Positions 31,328 through 41,220 of a stretch of DNA of 64,000 nucleotides are shown here, piece by piece. The stretch is from Leptospiraceae bacterium (lineage in GTDB: Bacteria; Spirochaetota; Leptospiria; Leptospirales; Leptonemataceae), in contig JAOACE010000005.1 of assembly GCA_026418015.1 (NCBI GenBank), positions 1 through 64,000 on the forward strand, in the 5' to 3' direction. The position numbers and the translations under genes are program-made. Under the pieces are notes generated by a model that was given only the letters and a program-made list of their open reading frames with translations, was not told the DNA's origin and made no database searches. The stretch's first letter is position 1, and every line of letters begins with the position of its first letter.

Positions 31328-31579
31328 TTATGCTTTATTTTTTCTACTGGTTGATTTTTTTGCTTTTTGCGGTTTTTTTTCTACTGGTTCTTCTTCTGTA
31401 TAAGTAATTTGCGGTGTATCTTCTGTTCCACTTAAACTTTTGCGAAATTCTTTTATTCCTAACCCAATATCTTTTGCTAATTGAGGAATTCTTCTACCTC
31501 CAAATAACAAAAGAACAATGATTAATATAATAATTAATTCTGTTCCACCAATACTTCCGATAAAAAATAGTGTTTTCAT
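31328..31579 (-). CDS. tatA: Sec-independent translocase subunit TatA
   Basis: IGGTELIIILIIVLLLFGGRRIPQLAKDIGLGIKEFRKSL. Confidence 0.94.
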   Translation of the reverse strand: MKTLFFIGSIGGTELIIILIIVLLLFGGRRIPQLAKDIGLGIKEFRKSLSGTEDTPQITYTEEEPVEKKPQKAKKSTSRKNKA

Positions 31580-31626
31580 AATACCATTTTATTTATTTTT
31601 TTTTTAGAATCAATAAAAAAAAAAGG

Positions 31627-32445
31627 TTGAATATGGCAGAGAAATTAACCAAACAAGAAAAAGAAGAATTTAAAAATAAAGCTGCGAAATACAAAGAAAA
31701 AATACAAGAGTTAGAAAAAGAAAAAAAGATGCTCTTAACGCTTATAAAAAAGAATCCGGAAATTGCTCCTTATGCAAAGATAAAATCTGCTGTTTTGGGG
31801 ATTCAGAAAGCATCTATTAATACAGATTTAGCCGTGCTTTCCCAGGTAATTCAAAATATTCGAGGGGATGAATACATAAACGATGCACGTAAAGAAATTT
31901 ATGCAATTTTAGCTGATCTACGCTCTTTGCATGAGATAGATTTTTATTCTGGATTAACAGATAATCAAAGTCTTTTAGAAAAAATTCCCGAATTTAAGCC
32001 TGAGCATCGTTATAATTTTTTAAAAGCATTGTACGAAATCATCAATCGAGTATATGAATTAGAGTTGCAAGGTAAATATCGATGGTCTTTCCCAGAAATT
32101 TATCAAAAATTAGCTCTCATAATATTTTTGTTATTAGATTTTAAACTGTTAGAAAAAACAAAAAATCCTGATATGCCTCATTACGAAGCATTACAAAAGC
32201 ATATAAGTTTATTGATTGAGGTTTTACAAAAAGCAGCACAGGAATATCGATCTAAGTACGAATTAGCATCGAAGGATTTAGATACATTACAAAATACGAA
32301 AAAGATTTTGGAATTATTAAAAAGAATATATAATTTTACAGGAGATAAAAACGAAGAACAAAAAATCAGTTTTGCCTTAGAATCGACTCAAGAAAAAATA
32401 GAATCTATGTTATCAAAAGACAAAAAACAAGATAAAAAAAAGTAA
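31627..32445 (+). CDS. Hypothetical protein
   Basis: 272-aa helical, charged ORF; no recognised family. Confidence 0.7.
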   Translation: MNMAEKLTKQEKEEFKNKAAKYKEKIQELEKEKKMLLTLIKKNPEIAPYAKIKSAVLGIQKASINTDLAVLSQVIQNIRGDEYINDARKEIYAILADLRSLHEIDFYSGLTDNQSLLEKIPEFKPEHRYNFLKALYEIINRVYELELQGKYRWSFPEIYQKLALIIFLLLDFKLLEKTKNPDMPHYEALQKHISLLIEVLQKAAQEYRSKYELASKDLDTLQNTKKILELLKRIYNFTGDKNEEQKISFALESTQEKIESMLSKDKKQDKKK

Positions 32446-32513
32446 TTGCTTAATCATCATTAAATATTAAATTGTTTTTATTGATAATAGTATAAAAATA
32501 CAAGAGGTTTAGT

Positions 32514-32825
32514 ATGGCAGTAAAGGAAATTACCGATAATACATTTACAGACGAAACATCAACAGGTATTGTTGTAATTGATTTTTGGGCAGAATGGTGT
32601 GGTCCTTGTAGGATGTTATCTCCTATTTTAGAGGATTTGTCTAAAGAAATGACCAATGTACAATTTAAAAAAATCAATGTTGACGAAAATCCCATCATTG
32701 CAGGTTCCTTAGGAATAACTGCAATCCCAACAGTGATTATCTATAAAGATGGACGTCCCGTAGAAAGAATTGTAGGGCTCCTTCCCAAAGAACATATCAA
32801 AAAAATTATTCAAAAGCATGTTTAA
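32514..32825 (+). CDS. trxA: Thioredoxin
   Basis: VIDFWAEWCGPCRMLSPILEDL; AIPTVIIYKDG. Confidence 0.96.
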   Translation: MAVKEITDNTFTDETSTGIVVIDFWAEWCGPCRMLSPILEDLSKEMTNVQFKKINVDENPIIAGSLGITAIPTVIIYKDGRPVERIVGLLPKEHIKKIIQKHV

Positions 32826-32826
32826 C

Positions 32827-32847
32827 ATTCCAGCATTTTGCTGGAAT
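32827..32847 (+). terminator. Hairpin downstream of trxA, probable terminator
   Basis: ATTCCAGCA TTT TGCTGGAAT perfect 9-bp stem just after stop; weak U tract. Confidence 0.55.
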
Positions 32848-32887
32848 ACTATTGTTCCTACATTCAATCTCTTTTATTTGTTTATCA

Positions 32888-33202
32888 TTAGAAACTAAAT
32901 GCTTGTATCTCTAATTTATGTGTATGACCGTAGGCTTCTTCTGTTTCTTTAACAATTTTTAAACCATTTAGTAATTTTTGCCTATCTTCTATGGTAAGTA
33001 TCACTTTATGTCTGTGTTGATAATTTTCTGATGTGTAATAGTCTTCGCGATTATTTTTTAAATCCTCTAATGTGATTATAATATCGTGGGTATGGTTTAA
33101 GTTATTTTTTATTAAAGTTTGAATTTGTTGATTATTACTTTGCGAAGAACAATAAATAAAAATGCTCATTAAAGCAATTGTATAAATAGATGGAATCTTC
33201 AT
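32888..33202 (-). CDS. Small His-rich lipoprotein
   Basis: Signal with Cys (IFIYCSSQ); three HxH motifs HTH, HRH, HTH. Confidence 0.65.
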   Translation of the reverse strand: MKIPSIYTIALMSIFIYCSSQSNNQQIQTLIKNNLNHTHDIIITLEDLKNNREDYYTSENYQHRHKVILTIEDRQKLLNGLKIVKETEEAYGHTHKLEIQAFSF

Positions 33203-33312
33203 AAAATAATTTTCTATGAATTTAAATTTTAAATTTTTGTAAACGATAATATAAACAAGAAAAAAAATATTTGATAATTAAATTCAATAAATTTTAATGT
33301 TAAAGAGAAACT

Positions 33313-35502
33313 ATGTCAAAAATACAACAAATCGATTTGAATAAATTAGTAAATGAATTACCAAGAGGTGGTTATTTAATACAAACATCTGTGGGTTATA
33401 TTCAAGTAGGTTCTCCACCAGAAACCATTAAAGATACAATGAGGCTTCCTCATAGTACGCCACAAATTTTTATTTTACCAAATCAATTATTTCACGTAGA
33501 AAAAGGGATTTCTTTAGCAGAGTTAGAATTCCCTTTATACTATAATCATTTTTTAAGACAGAAAAAAACTTATATCGTTTGTACAAAAGAACAAAAAGAG
33601 CAATTAACGATTGCGCTTAAAGAAGCAGTTTTTGGACCAGAAGAAATCAATCTTGCATCAGAATATGTTGGAGGAGAGAATCATCCAGCATTCCCTAACA
33701 TGAAAGCAGAAATAGACTACTTTCGTGGTAATAGGACCCTCGAAGATTTAGTAAGATTTGTTGTATTCAATAAAGAAAACACGGCAAAAATCAATAATGT
33801 ATATATAAAAAAACTCGATAGTGGACAGTTTTTAATCTCGGATAAAGATTGGAATAACGAAGTAGTGGTAGATGGTGATATTAAATATAATATTATTTAT
33901 GATATTGGTAAATCGCTTCCAGAACCATTTAATCCTCCTTTGTTTGGAATTACCTGTTTAGGTCCAAGTCATGGATTCGATCCAGAAGCAAACACCTCTG
34001 GTTTTATTCTATGGCTAAATCATCATGGAATTATGATAGACCCACCTGTAAACTCTACGGAATGGTTAAGATTATCTAACGTAAATCCAAAACTCATAGA
34101 TACGATTATATTAACCCATTGTCACGCAGATCACGATGCAGGAACATTTCAGAAAATCTTAGAAGAAGGCAAAATTACGATTTATACCACAGAAACGGTG
34201 TTAGATTCCTTTATTCGAAAATATCAAGCCTTAACAAAAATACCTAAGGAAGAGCTCTTAGATTTGTTTGAATTTGTTAATGTTGTAATTGGTAAAGAAT
34301 ATCAGATTCATGGTGCTTCTTTTCGTTTTAATTATGCATTACATTCAATTCCTTCTTTGGGCTTTGGTTTTGAATTCGAAGGTAAAACCTTTTATTATTC
34401 TTCGGATCATTTAAATGCCCCAGCTGAATTTTATGATGAGTTAAGAGATAAAGGAATTTTAACACCAGGAAGGTGCGAGGATTTAAAAAACTTTCCTTGG
34501 GAATCGGATATTATTTATCACGAAGCAGGTATACCTCCCCTACATACTAGGATTGATTTTTTGAGTAAATTACCTGTCGAAGTTCAGAAAAAAATTACAG
34601 TATATCATATCGCGGCGAAAGATTTTCCAAAGGATACCTACCTAAAATATGCTCAATTTGGTATAGAAAATACTGTTTATGTGGACATACAACCACCAAA
34701 ATACGAAGAGGTATATAAAATATTAGATGCATTAGCAAATGTAGATATTTTTAAAAATTTCCCCATATCCAAAGCAAAAGAGTTTATTACGATTGTTGAT
34801 AAAAAGAAATTTTCCAAAGGAACAAAAATTATTCAAAAAAATACGATGGGGGATGAATTTTTTATAATTCTTTCTGGAAATGTTCGCGTAGAAGGAATGG
34901 AACAAGATGTAGTGGCACAAGAGATCGCTTTAAAGCGATATGGAACATACGAATACTTTGGAGAAGCTTCTTTAATTTTGGATCAGCCGCGAAGCGCAGA
35001 TGTAATAGCAGAGACAGAAGTAGAAGCATTAGTAATTAAAAAAGAAAAATTTTTATCTTTTATTAGGGATTCTGATTTATTCGAAAAATTCAAAAGGTTA
35101 AACGAAATACGAAAGACAGGAACGTGGGATGTATTATCGAATAGTAGTATATTTAAGTTCTTAACCTCTGCTCAGAAGACTGCCTTAGAATTGATCATGG
35201 AATTGAGAAAAGAAATCAAAGGTCGTTATATCATCAAAAAGAAACAGCATTTTAATGAAGTCTTTATAATAAAAAGAGGGAAGGTAGATGTAATCGATGC
35301 TCGAGATAAAGTGATTATGACCCTTTCTACGGGAGATTTCTGTGGCCAAATCTTTAATTTACAAAAAAACCTCCCATCAGATTTCGATTTTCTTGTTCAG
35401 GAAGATTCCGAACTCTATGCAATTTCCAGAGAAAATATGATCAAATACATGCAAGATAATCCCGGTGTCTACATGAAGCTTTATAAAATCTTTAAGGTAT
35501 AA
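33313..35502 (+). CDS. Metallo-beta-lactamase-fold hydrolase fused to two cyclic nucleotide-binding domains
   Basis: ILTHCHADHDAG metal motif; CNBD1 FGEASLILDQPRSADV canonical; CNBD2 degenerate. Confidence 0.88.
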   Translation: MSKIQQIDLNKLVNELPRGGYLIQTSVGYIQVGSPPETIKDTMRLPHSTPQIFILPNQLFHVEKGISLAELEFPLYYNHFLRQKKTYIVCTKEQKEQLTIALKEAVFGPEEINLASEYVGGENHPAFPNMKAEIDYFRGNRTLEDLVRFVVFNKENTAKINNVYIKKLDSGQFLISDKDWNNEVVVDGDIKYNIIYDIGKSLPEPFNPPLFGITCLGPSHGFDPEANTSGFILWLNHHGIMIDPPVNSTEWLRLSNVNPKLIDTIILTHCHADHDAGTFQKILEEGKITIYTTETVLDSFIRKYQALTKIPKEELLDLFEFVNVVIGKEYQIHGASFRFNYALHSIPSLGFGFEFEGKTFYYSSDHLNAPAEFYDELRDKGILTPGRCEDLKNFPWESDIIYHEAGIPPLHTRIDFLSKLPVEVQKKITVYHIAAKDFPKDTYLKYAQFGIENTVYVDIQPPKYEEVYKILDALANVDIFKNFPISKAKEFITIVDKKKFSKGTKIIQKNTMGDEFFIILSGNVRVEGMEQDVVAQEIALKRYGTYEYFGEASLILDQPRSADVIAETEVEALVIKKEKFLSFIRDSDLFEKFKRLNEIRKTGTWDVLSNSSIFKFLTSAQKTALELIMELRKEIKGRYIIKKKQHFNEVFIIKRGKVDVIDARDKVIMTLSTGDFCGQIFNLQKNLPSDFDFLVQEDSELYAISRENMIKYMQDNPGVYMKLYKIFKV

Positions 35503-35506
35503 TAAA

Positions 35507-36046
35507 TTATCTATGGAGAAATTTAATATCATGCTCTTTGTAGTGTTCTAGATAGTAATCGATAGATAGTTTGCTGCTTCCGTGTAATGCAAATACAATT
35601 GATAACAATAATACAAATAAAGCAAAGTGCAAAGAATCAGACATAAAGCCTTCTTTTAGATGAATAAAAATAATTGCAGATAATACGATAGGTATTTGTA
35701 ATAGAGCAGTCAATTTTGTTAAAAGACCTAGTGCTAAAAAAATTCCACCAATGATATGTACAAAAATAATGATATGAGAAAGTGCAAGAATTGTATATAA
35801 TCCCAAAGGAAAATTAAGGGATTCAATCAATCTGGTTAGAATATTTACATCCATAAAAAATTGTACTCCTTTTATTACGAAAACGATTCCTAAATAAATC
35901 CTTATTATATCTACCAACTCCTCTTTGTGTAAGTTAATAAAATCTGTAAATGTTTTGTTTTGAATTTTCATAAAAAACCTCCTTGTAGGTCTTATTTTTA
36001 ATTTAGCATATAAAATAAAGTAAGTCAATATAATAATGAAAAACAT
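35507..36046 (-). CDS. DoxX family membrane protein
   Basis: YLGIVFVIKGVQFFMD, GIFLALGLLTKLTALLQIPIVLSAI; start likely MKIQNK internal (near 35971). Confidence 0.75.
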   Translation of the reverse strand: MFFIIILTYFILYAKLKIRPTRRFFMKIQNKTFTDFINLHKEELVDIIRIYLGIVFVIKGVQFFMDVNILTRLIESLNFPLGLYTILALSHIIIFVHIIGGIFLALGLLTKLTALLQIPIVLSAIIFIHLKEGFMSDSLHFALFVLLLSIVFALHGSSKLSIDYYLEHYKEHDIKFLHR

Positions 36047-36101
36047 AATAAAAATTTTATAATAAAAATATTGATTTTATATGATGAAATATTGAATTTT
36101 T

Positions 36102-36854
36102 TTAGTGTGATAAAAGTTTATACAAGATACCGATTAATGTTGCCATTTGTGTTATCCAGAAGAGAAATGACCATCGAAATAAGGACACACGGGTTTTTTC
36201 TATTTTTAATTCGAGTTCCTTTTTAGTGATTTCGATTTTACTATCGAGTTCTTTTCTGGTGTAATCGATTTTAGCTTCGAGTTCTTTTTTGGAATTTTCG
36301 ATTTTTGTTTCGAGTTCTTTTTTAAAATTTTCAATTTTTGTTTCTAGCTCTTTTCTGGTGAAGTCGATTTTATTATCAAGTTCGATTTTGGAATTTTCTA
36401 TTTTTGTTTCGAGTTCTTTTCTGGTGAAGTCGATTTTATTATCAAGTTCTTTTCTTGTGAAATCGATTTTAGCTTCGAGTTCTTTTTTAGAATTTTCAAT
36501 TTTTGCATCTAATTCTTTTCTGGTAAAATCGATTTTTGCATCTAATTCTTTTCTATTATGATCAATCTTCGCTTGTAACTCAATAATCTTAGCATCTAAC
36601 TCTTTTTTAGTGATTTCGATTTTTCCTTCAATTTCTTTAAGTTTGATGTTTGTGTTAGACTCTAATTGTTTAATTTGTAATTCAATTTGTTTTTTAGCCA
36701 ATTCTACATCATCCTTTGTAGAAACATGCGAAAGTTTTTCGTGAAATTTTTCTACAAATTCAACAAATTCTACTAGTGCTTCTGCTTTTTGAGGTTCATC
36801 TTTGAATGCTTGATAGATTTTTGCAGCAAAAGACATGTCAATGTAATTTAACAA
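36102..36854 (-). CDS. Hendecad-repeat coiled-coil protein with C-terminal TM (Bdr/DUF1640-like)
   Basis: About 12 copies of KI(D/E)xT(R/K)KEL(D/E)x 11-aa unit, N-terminal KAEALVEFV helix, C-terminal TM. Confidence 0.7.
   Translation of the reverse strand: MLNYIDMSFAAKIYQAFKDEPQKAEALVEFVEFVEKFHEKLSHVSTKDDVELAKKQIELQIKQLESNTNIKLKEIEGKIEITKKELDAKIIELQAKIDHNRKELDAKIDFTRKELDAKIENSKKELEAKIDFTRKELDNKIDFTRKELETKIENSKIELDNKIDFTRKELETKIENFKKELETKIENSKKELEAKIDYTRKELDSKIEITKKELELKIEKTRVSLFRWSFLFWITQMATLIGILYKLLSH
36190..36640. repeat. 33-bp tandem coding repeats
   Basis: Repeated TCGAGTTCTTTTCTGGTGAAATCGATTTT-like units encoding the 11-aa repeat. Confidence 0.8.
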
Positions 36855-36890
36855 AATAAAATCAAAAAGTCAATAAAATTATCAATTTAA

Positions 36891-38960
36891 CTATAGAATT
36901 TTTTCTGGTACAATTTGATTTATATCATTTAAAGGAAATTGGCAACTGAAATTTTCGCATATATATAAAGAATAATCGATGTTTTCTGGGAGAGATTTAT
37001 CTTTTAATAAAAGAATATCTTTCGCATCAATATCTGGATAATTATAACCTATAATACTTTCGCTGTTTAAGTATTTACCCATATTAGATAAAATTTCTTT
37101 GAGGATTTGATCGTTTTTTGTAGATATTACGATTTGTTGATTCATAAAGTATAGCTTAAAAATACTCATTAAAAAATAAGAATAAGAAAAGGGTTGGTTA
37201 ATTGCTTGATTAAAGTACACTTGTAATATTTCGCTCATGATCTTTTCACATTCATCCATATCGATACCATAAAAATAAAGATGAACAAACAAACGAAAAC
37301 TAAAAGAAAGACCAGATGGTAAAACACCATCATAAAAATCGCTGCTTCTTAGAATAAGATCTGGTGCATGATCTTTTGTTTCGTATAAAACTCCACCATC
37401 ATAGTAATATTTTATTATAAAATCTTTTAAATATTTTGCCCATCTTAGATATTCTGGATTTCCTGTGCTTTTATACAAATCTAACATAGCACATGCCATA
37501 CTTGCATGATCTGTTAACGTACCAACATAGGGAGCTATCTTTTTTTGATGATTACTATAACTTCGGTAAAAAATACATTCTTTGGGAGCTTGATGATAAT
37601 CGTTTGTATTAGCAAGATGTTTAAAGATAAAGTCAGAAGTTTTTTTCGCTTCGTTTAAATAAAATTCATTCATTGTGGTTAAATATGCATGCGAAAGGGT
37701 AGAAATCATAAGAGCATTCCAACTGGTTAAGATTTTTTCGTCTCTATGGGGTCTTGTTCGTAAATTCCTGTATTGTAATAAAATCTTTCTTGCTTTTTTG
37801 ATTGATTCATTATCTAGCTGAACATTAGGGTTAATCGATAGAACATTTTTTGATTCGAAATTACCTTCTTCAGTTATGTTAAAATATTTTATGAGTTGTT
37901 GTATCTCTTGTTCTGTAAAATCATTTTTTAAAGCTAAAATAAATTCTTCTTTCGACCAAACATAGAATTTCCCTTCTTCTCCTTCGCTATCTGCATCTTC
38001 CGCGCTGTAAAAACCTCCTTCTGGGTTGTGCATATCGCGAAATAGATATTCCAAAACATCGATTGCAGTATTAAGATAGAATTGGTTTTTGTTAGTTTTG
38101 TATACTTCTAAGTTTATCCAAGTAAAAAGTGCATTATCGTATAGCATCTTTTCGAAGTGTGGAATTAGCCATTGATGATCTGTTGAATAACGCGATATAC
38201 CTCCACCGATTTGATCATAAATACCACCAAGCCGCATTTCGTATAAGGTTTTTTCTAACATTTGTAATATTTTAGAACTTTTATGTTTTTTATAAATTAT
38301 ATTTAATAAAAATAAATTTAGAGATGGAGGGAACTTGTTTCTTCCGTTCACCAAAAATCCACCTTTTTTTTCGTCGAAGTATTGATAAAAATATTCGGGA
38401 ATAGATAAAAATGTTTTAACATCTATTTCTATCGAATTCTTATTTTTTTGTGTGAATTGTTTTAATTGGTAATGGATTTCTTCGGAAAGTTGAATCAATT
38501 CTCTTTGATTTTTGTTCCATAAATCGATCATTTTTAATAGTATTTCTTTAAAAGAGGGCATACCCCACTTCCTTTGAGGAGGGAAATACGTACCACCTGT
38601 AATTGGTTTTAAACCTGGCGTTAGAAATACATTCAATGGCCAACCACCTTGTATTCCCATTAATTGAATTGCTGTCATGTAGATATGATCGACATCGGGT
38701 AATTCTTCGCGATCTACTTTTATGGGAACAAAATGTTCGTTGAGGATTTTTGCTATTTCTTCGTCTTCGAAAGATTCTTTTTCCATTACATGACACCAAT
38801 GGCAGGTCGAATAACCAATGGATAGAAAAATCATTTTGTTTTCTTTTTTTGCTTTTTGGAATGCTTCTTCCCCCCATGGATACCAGTCTACGGGATTATA
38901 AGCATGTTGTAATAGATAAGGACTTGTTTCGTGGATTAAACGGTTGGGTTTTTTTTCCAT
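36891..38960 (-). CDS. YyaL/spermatogenesis-associated protein 20-like thioredoxin-domain protein
   Basis: [57 protein letters not shown]. Confidence 0.95.
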   Translation of the reverse strand: MEKKPNRLIHETSPYLLQHAYNPVDWYPWGEEAFQKAKKENKMIFLSIGYSTCHWCHVMEKESFEDEEIAKILNEHFVPIKVDREELPDVDHIYMTAIQLMGIQGGWPLNVFLTPGLKPITGGTYFPPQRKWGMPSFKEILLKMIDLWNKNQRELIQLSEEIHYQLKQFTQKNKNSIEIDVKTFLSIPEYFYQYFDEKKGGFLVNGRNKFPPSLNLFLLNIIYKKHKSSKILQMLEKTLYEMRLGGIYDQIGGGISRYSTDHQWLIPHFEKMLYDNALFTWINLEVYKTNKNQFYLNTAIDVLEYLFRDMHNPEGGFYSAEDADSEGEEGKFYVWSKEEFILALKNDFTEQEIQQLIKYFNITEEGNFESKNVLSINPNVQLDNESIKKARKILLQYRNLRTRPHRDEKILTSWNALMISTLSHAYLTTMNEFYLNEAKKTSDFIFKHLANTNDYHQAPKECIFYRSYSNHQKKIAPYVGTLTDHASMACAMLDLYKSTGNPEYLRWAKYLKDFIIKYYYDGGVLYETKDHAPDLILRSSDFYDGVLPSGLSFSFRLFVHLYFYGIDMDECEKIMSEILQVYFNQAINQPFSYSYFLMSIFKLYFMNQQIVISTKNDQILKEILSNMGKYLNSESIIGYNYPDIDAKDILLLKDKSLPENIDYSLYICENFSCQFPLNDINQIVPEKIL

Positions 38961-39001
38961 TTATATAATAAAATCATACTTTGTATATTTGCAAATGATT
39001 T

Positions 39002-39406
39002 TTATTGATATTTCGATTCGTATCCTAAATAACCTTCTGGATAGCATTTTTTGCAACCTTTTATGCTGAGTTTTTTGGGCTCATCGATAGAAGAAATAGC
39101 AACAATGGTTTGATTTAATTCTAATGAATTTTTACAAATTGGACATTTTCTTTTTTTTATATCGCTTCGCTGTGTTAAACAATAAGGACAACCCTTAATA
39201 AAGGTTTTGATTTCGACCTTGGCAGTTTCGATTTGTTCGGAGCGTACTCTTTCTCCACTTCTTAATTGATGACCACAAAGAGGACAATATCCTCGGATTT
39301 TGTCCTCTTTGGATTGGTTCTTTATATTGATATCGAAAATAAACCACAATAAGAAAGAAAGAATGCCAATGAGTATTCCAATTATGATGAACGTATCGTT
39401 ACTCAT
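39002..39406 (-). CDS. Membrane-anchored zinc-ribbon-like protein
   Basis: N-terminal TM; CPLCGHQL, CPYC, CPICKNSL, CKKC cysteine pairs. Confidence 0.65.
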   Translation of the reverse strand: MSNDTFIIIGILIGILSFLLWFIFDINIKNQSKEDKIRGYCPLCGHQLRSGERVRSEQIETAKVEIKTFIKGCPYCLTQRSDIKKRKCPICKNSLELNQTIVAISSIDEPKKLSIKGCKKCYPEGYLGYESKYQ

Positions 39407-41124
39407 TTATTGGCAGATGTTTTTTGTGGTTGTATTACTTTGATCAATTTTAAGTCTTTTCTGTTGTATATTTGTATGGGAATATTCGAATCTGTTCCCG
39501 AACCAGTTAAGTAAATTTTATCTTTAAAAAAGGTGATTTCTGAATGTGGATTGATATTACTTGAACTTCTATCTTGTAATTCTAATTTATCATTAAATCG
39601 AGACAAATAATACTTTCCATCCAATTCTTCGATTGCATAAATCAAATTATCTTTGTATATTAAGAACGAGCTAAAAATTACAATTTCTTTGGATTTTGCT
39701 TTAACTTGGAGATTGTCTTGATCGAGTAAATACAAGTGATGGGGGGTTTGAGTGTGTGCAGCATCTTCGTATCCAATTACTACAATACCAACATTCTCTA
39801 TCGGTAAAAAGGTTCTACTGCATATATTTGTAAAAGGACCGCGAAATAAAGTATCGTCTTTATTGGGATCCACCATCCATAATTCATTGCTGTAATGTCC
39901 GTCAGAAACATATCTCATAACTTTTAGAAAGACTATCTTTTCGTTGATGACATTATCACTTTGTTGTTCTTTTTTTTCGATTTCTTTTTTTAGTTCTTCA
40001 TTTTCTTTTTTTAATGCTTCTAGTTGTTGATCGACTTTGGATGTGGGTTGTTTTTGCTGATTCTCTGTGGTAGCTTGATTTTCTTTTTTTTCTTCTTCTT
40101 TTCTAGTTGTCTGGGGTTGTTCTTTTTGTTCTTTTATTTCTTGTTTTGCTTCTTCGACTTTCTTTTGTTCTTGTTGGACTTCTTGTTTTTGTTGTTCAAT
40201 TTCTTTTTTTTGTTCTTGTAATTGTTCTACTTTCTTTTCTTCTTGTTTAATTTGTTCTTTATTCTTTTCGGGGTCTTTTCTTAATTCTTCGAGTTTTTTA
40301 TTGGTATCTTGTAATTCTTTTTGGATTTTTTGTTCTTCTTGTTTTATTTGCTCTTGGGTTTTTTTAATTTCTTCTTCTTTTTTGGTTAATTCTACTTCTT
40401 TTTGTTCAATCTTTTTAGAATCTTCTTTTTTAAGTTCTTGGTCGATCTTTTTTAACTCTTCTTTTTTTTCTTGTGGAATGGATTTATCCTTTTCGATGAC
40501 TTCTTGTAATTCTTTTCTGTCTAAATCGGTTTTCTCCGGTCTTACAATATTTTTACGCAAAGGAATTAAAAGTTGAGTTTTACCAGGCCAATTTCTGTAT
40601 ACTCTATCAATACCAGCTTTTTTGATATCAATATTATCGAGTACTTTTTTAGAATAGCTTTCCTCGATGTTTTTTGGATTTAACCTAAGGTTTGCGTTAT
40701 AATAAACTAACAATTCTGCTAGTGTTTCTGCTTGTTTGTTGTTGTATTGAAATGCTGTTTGTAAATATCCTAATAAAATTCTTTGAATCCCATTAATATG
40801 ACCAAAGTTGGTTTTTTCTGTAAGGATGATGACATCAGCACCGTATTTTTCTTGGTTTGGATCGAAAAATCGTTTTGCAATAATATTAATTTCTTCTCCT
40901 TCTTTTTGCTTTAGTACATCTTCTGCTAATTTTTTTCCTGCATTAATTTGTCTTTGAATAGTAATATCTAATGCTCTTTGATTAGTTCTGTTGATAAATT
41001 GAATTCGATTTCCTTTGATAATTTCTTCTGCTACCTTGGGTTCTTCTTGACCATACAAATTTAGGGAAATCAATAAAGTTAAAAATAAAACAGAATACCT
41101 TTTGATAAATTTTAATGTTGCCAT
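39403..41124 (-). CDS. P83/100-family protein with central coiled coil
   Basis: NGIQRILLGYLQTAFQYNNKQAETLAELLVYYNANLR and YRNWPGKTQLLIPLRKNI resemble spirochaetal P83/100 N-terminal domain; K/E/Q-rich centre; beta-propeller-like C-terminus. Confidence 0.75.
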   Translation of the reverse strand: MATLKFIKRYSVLFLTLLISLNLYGQEEPKVAEEIIKGNRIQFINRTNQRALDITIQRQINAGKKLAEDVLKQKEGEEINIIAKRFFDPNQEKYGADVIILTEKTNFGHINGIQRILLGYLQTAFQYNNKQAETLAELLVYYNANLRLNPKNIEESYSKKVLDNIDIKKAGIDRVYRNWPGKTQLLIPLRKNIVRPEKTDLDRKELQEVIEKDKSIPQEKKEELKKIDQELKKEDSKKIEQKEVELTKKEEEIKKTQEQIKQEEQKIQKELQDTNKKLEELRKDPEKNKEQIKQEEKKVEQLQEQKKEIEQQKQEVQQEQKKVEEAKQEIKEQKEQPQTTRKEEEKKENQATTENQQKQPTSKVDQQLEALKKENEELKKEIEKKEQQSDNVINEKIVFLKVMRYVSDGHYSNELWMVDPNKDDTLFRGPFTNICSRTFLPIENVGIVVIGYEDAAHTQTPHHLYLLDQDNLQVKAKSKEIVIFSSFLIYKDNLIYAIEELDGKYYLSRFNDKLELQDRSSSNINPHSEITFFKDKIYLTGSGTDSNIPIQIYNRKDLKLIKVIQPQKTSANK

Positions 41125-41220
41125 AATGCTACCTCTTATTTTTTTTACTTTTTAATCATTTTTTTGTCAATACAAATTATGCTTCTATATATTATCGATC
41201 ATTTTTAAAAAGGGGATGAT

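Noticed and set aside
32450-32698. 82-aa minus ORF over trxA
   Set aside because: Antisense to conserved thioredoxin gene; no SD or family match.
36289-36561. Plus-strand repetitive ORF MEFSIFVSSSFLKFSIF...
   Set aside because: Antisense reading of the 33-bp hendecad repeats; no independent coding evidence.
36190-36640. Possible CRISPR-like array because of regular repeats
   Set aside because: Repeats are contiguous, 33 bp and in-frame coding for an 11-aa motif; no spacers.
40024-40576. Plus-strand Phe/Leu/Ser-rich ORFs (40024..40221, 40301..40576)
   Set aside because: Antisense shadows of the K/E/Q-rich coiled coil in the P83/100-like gene.
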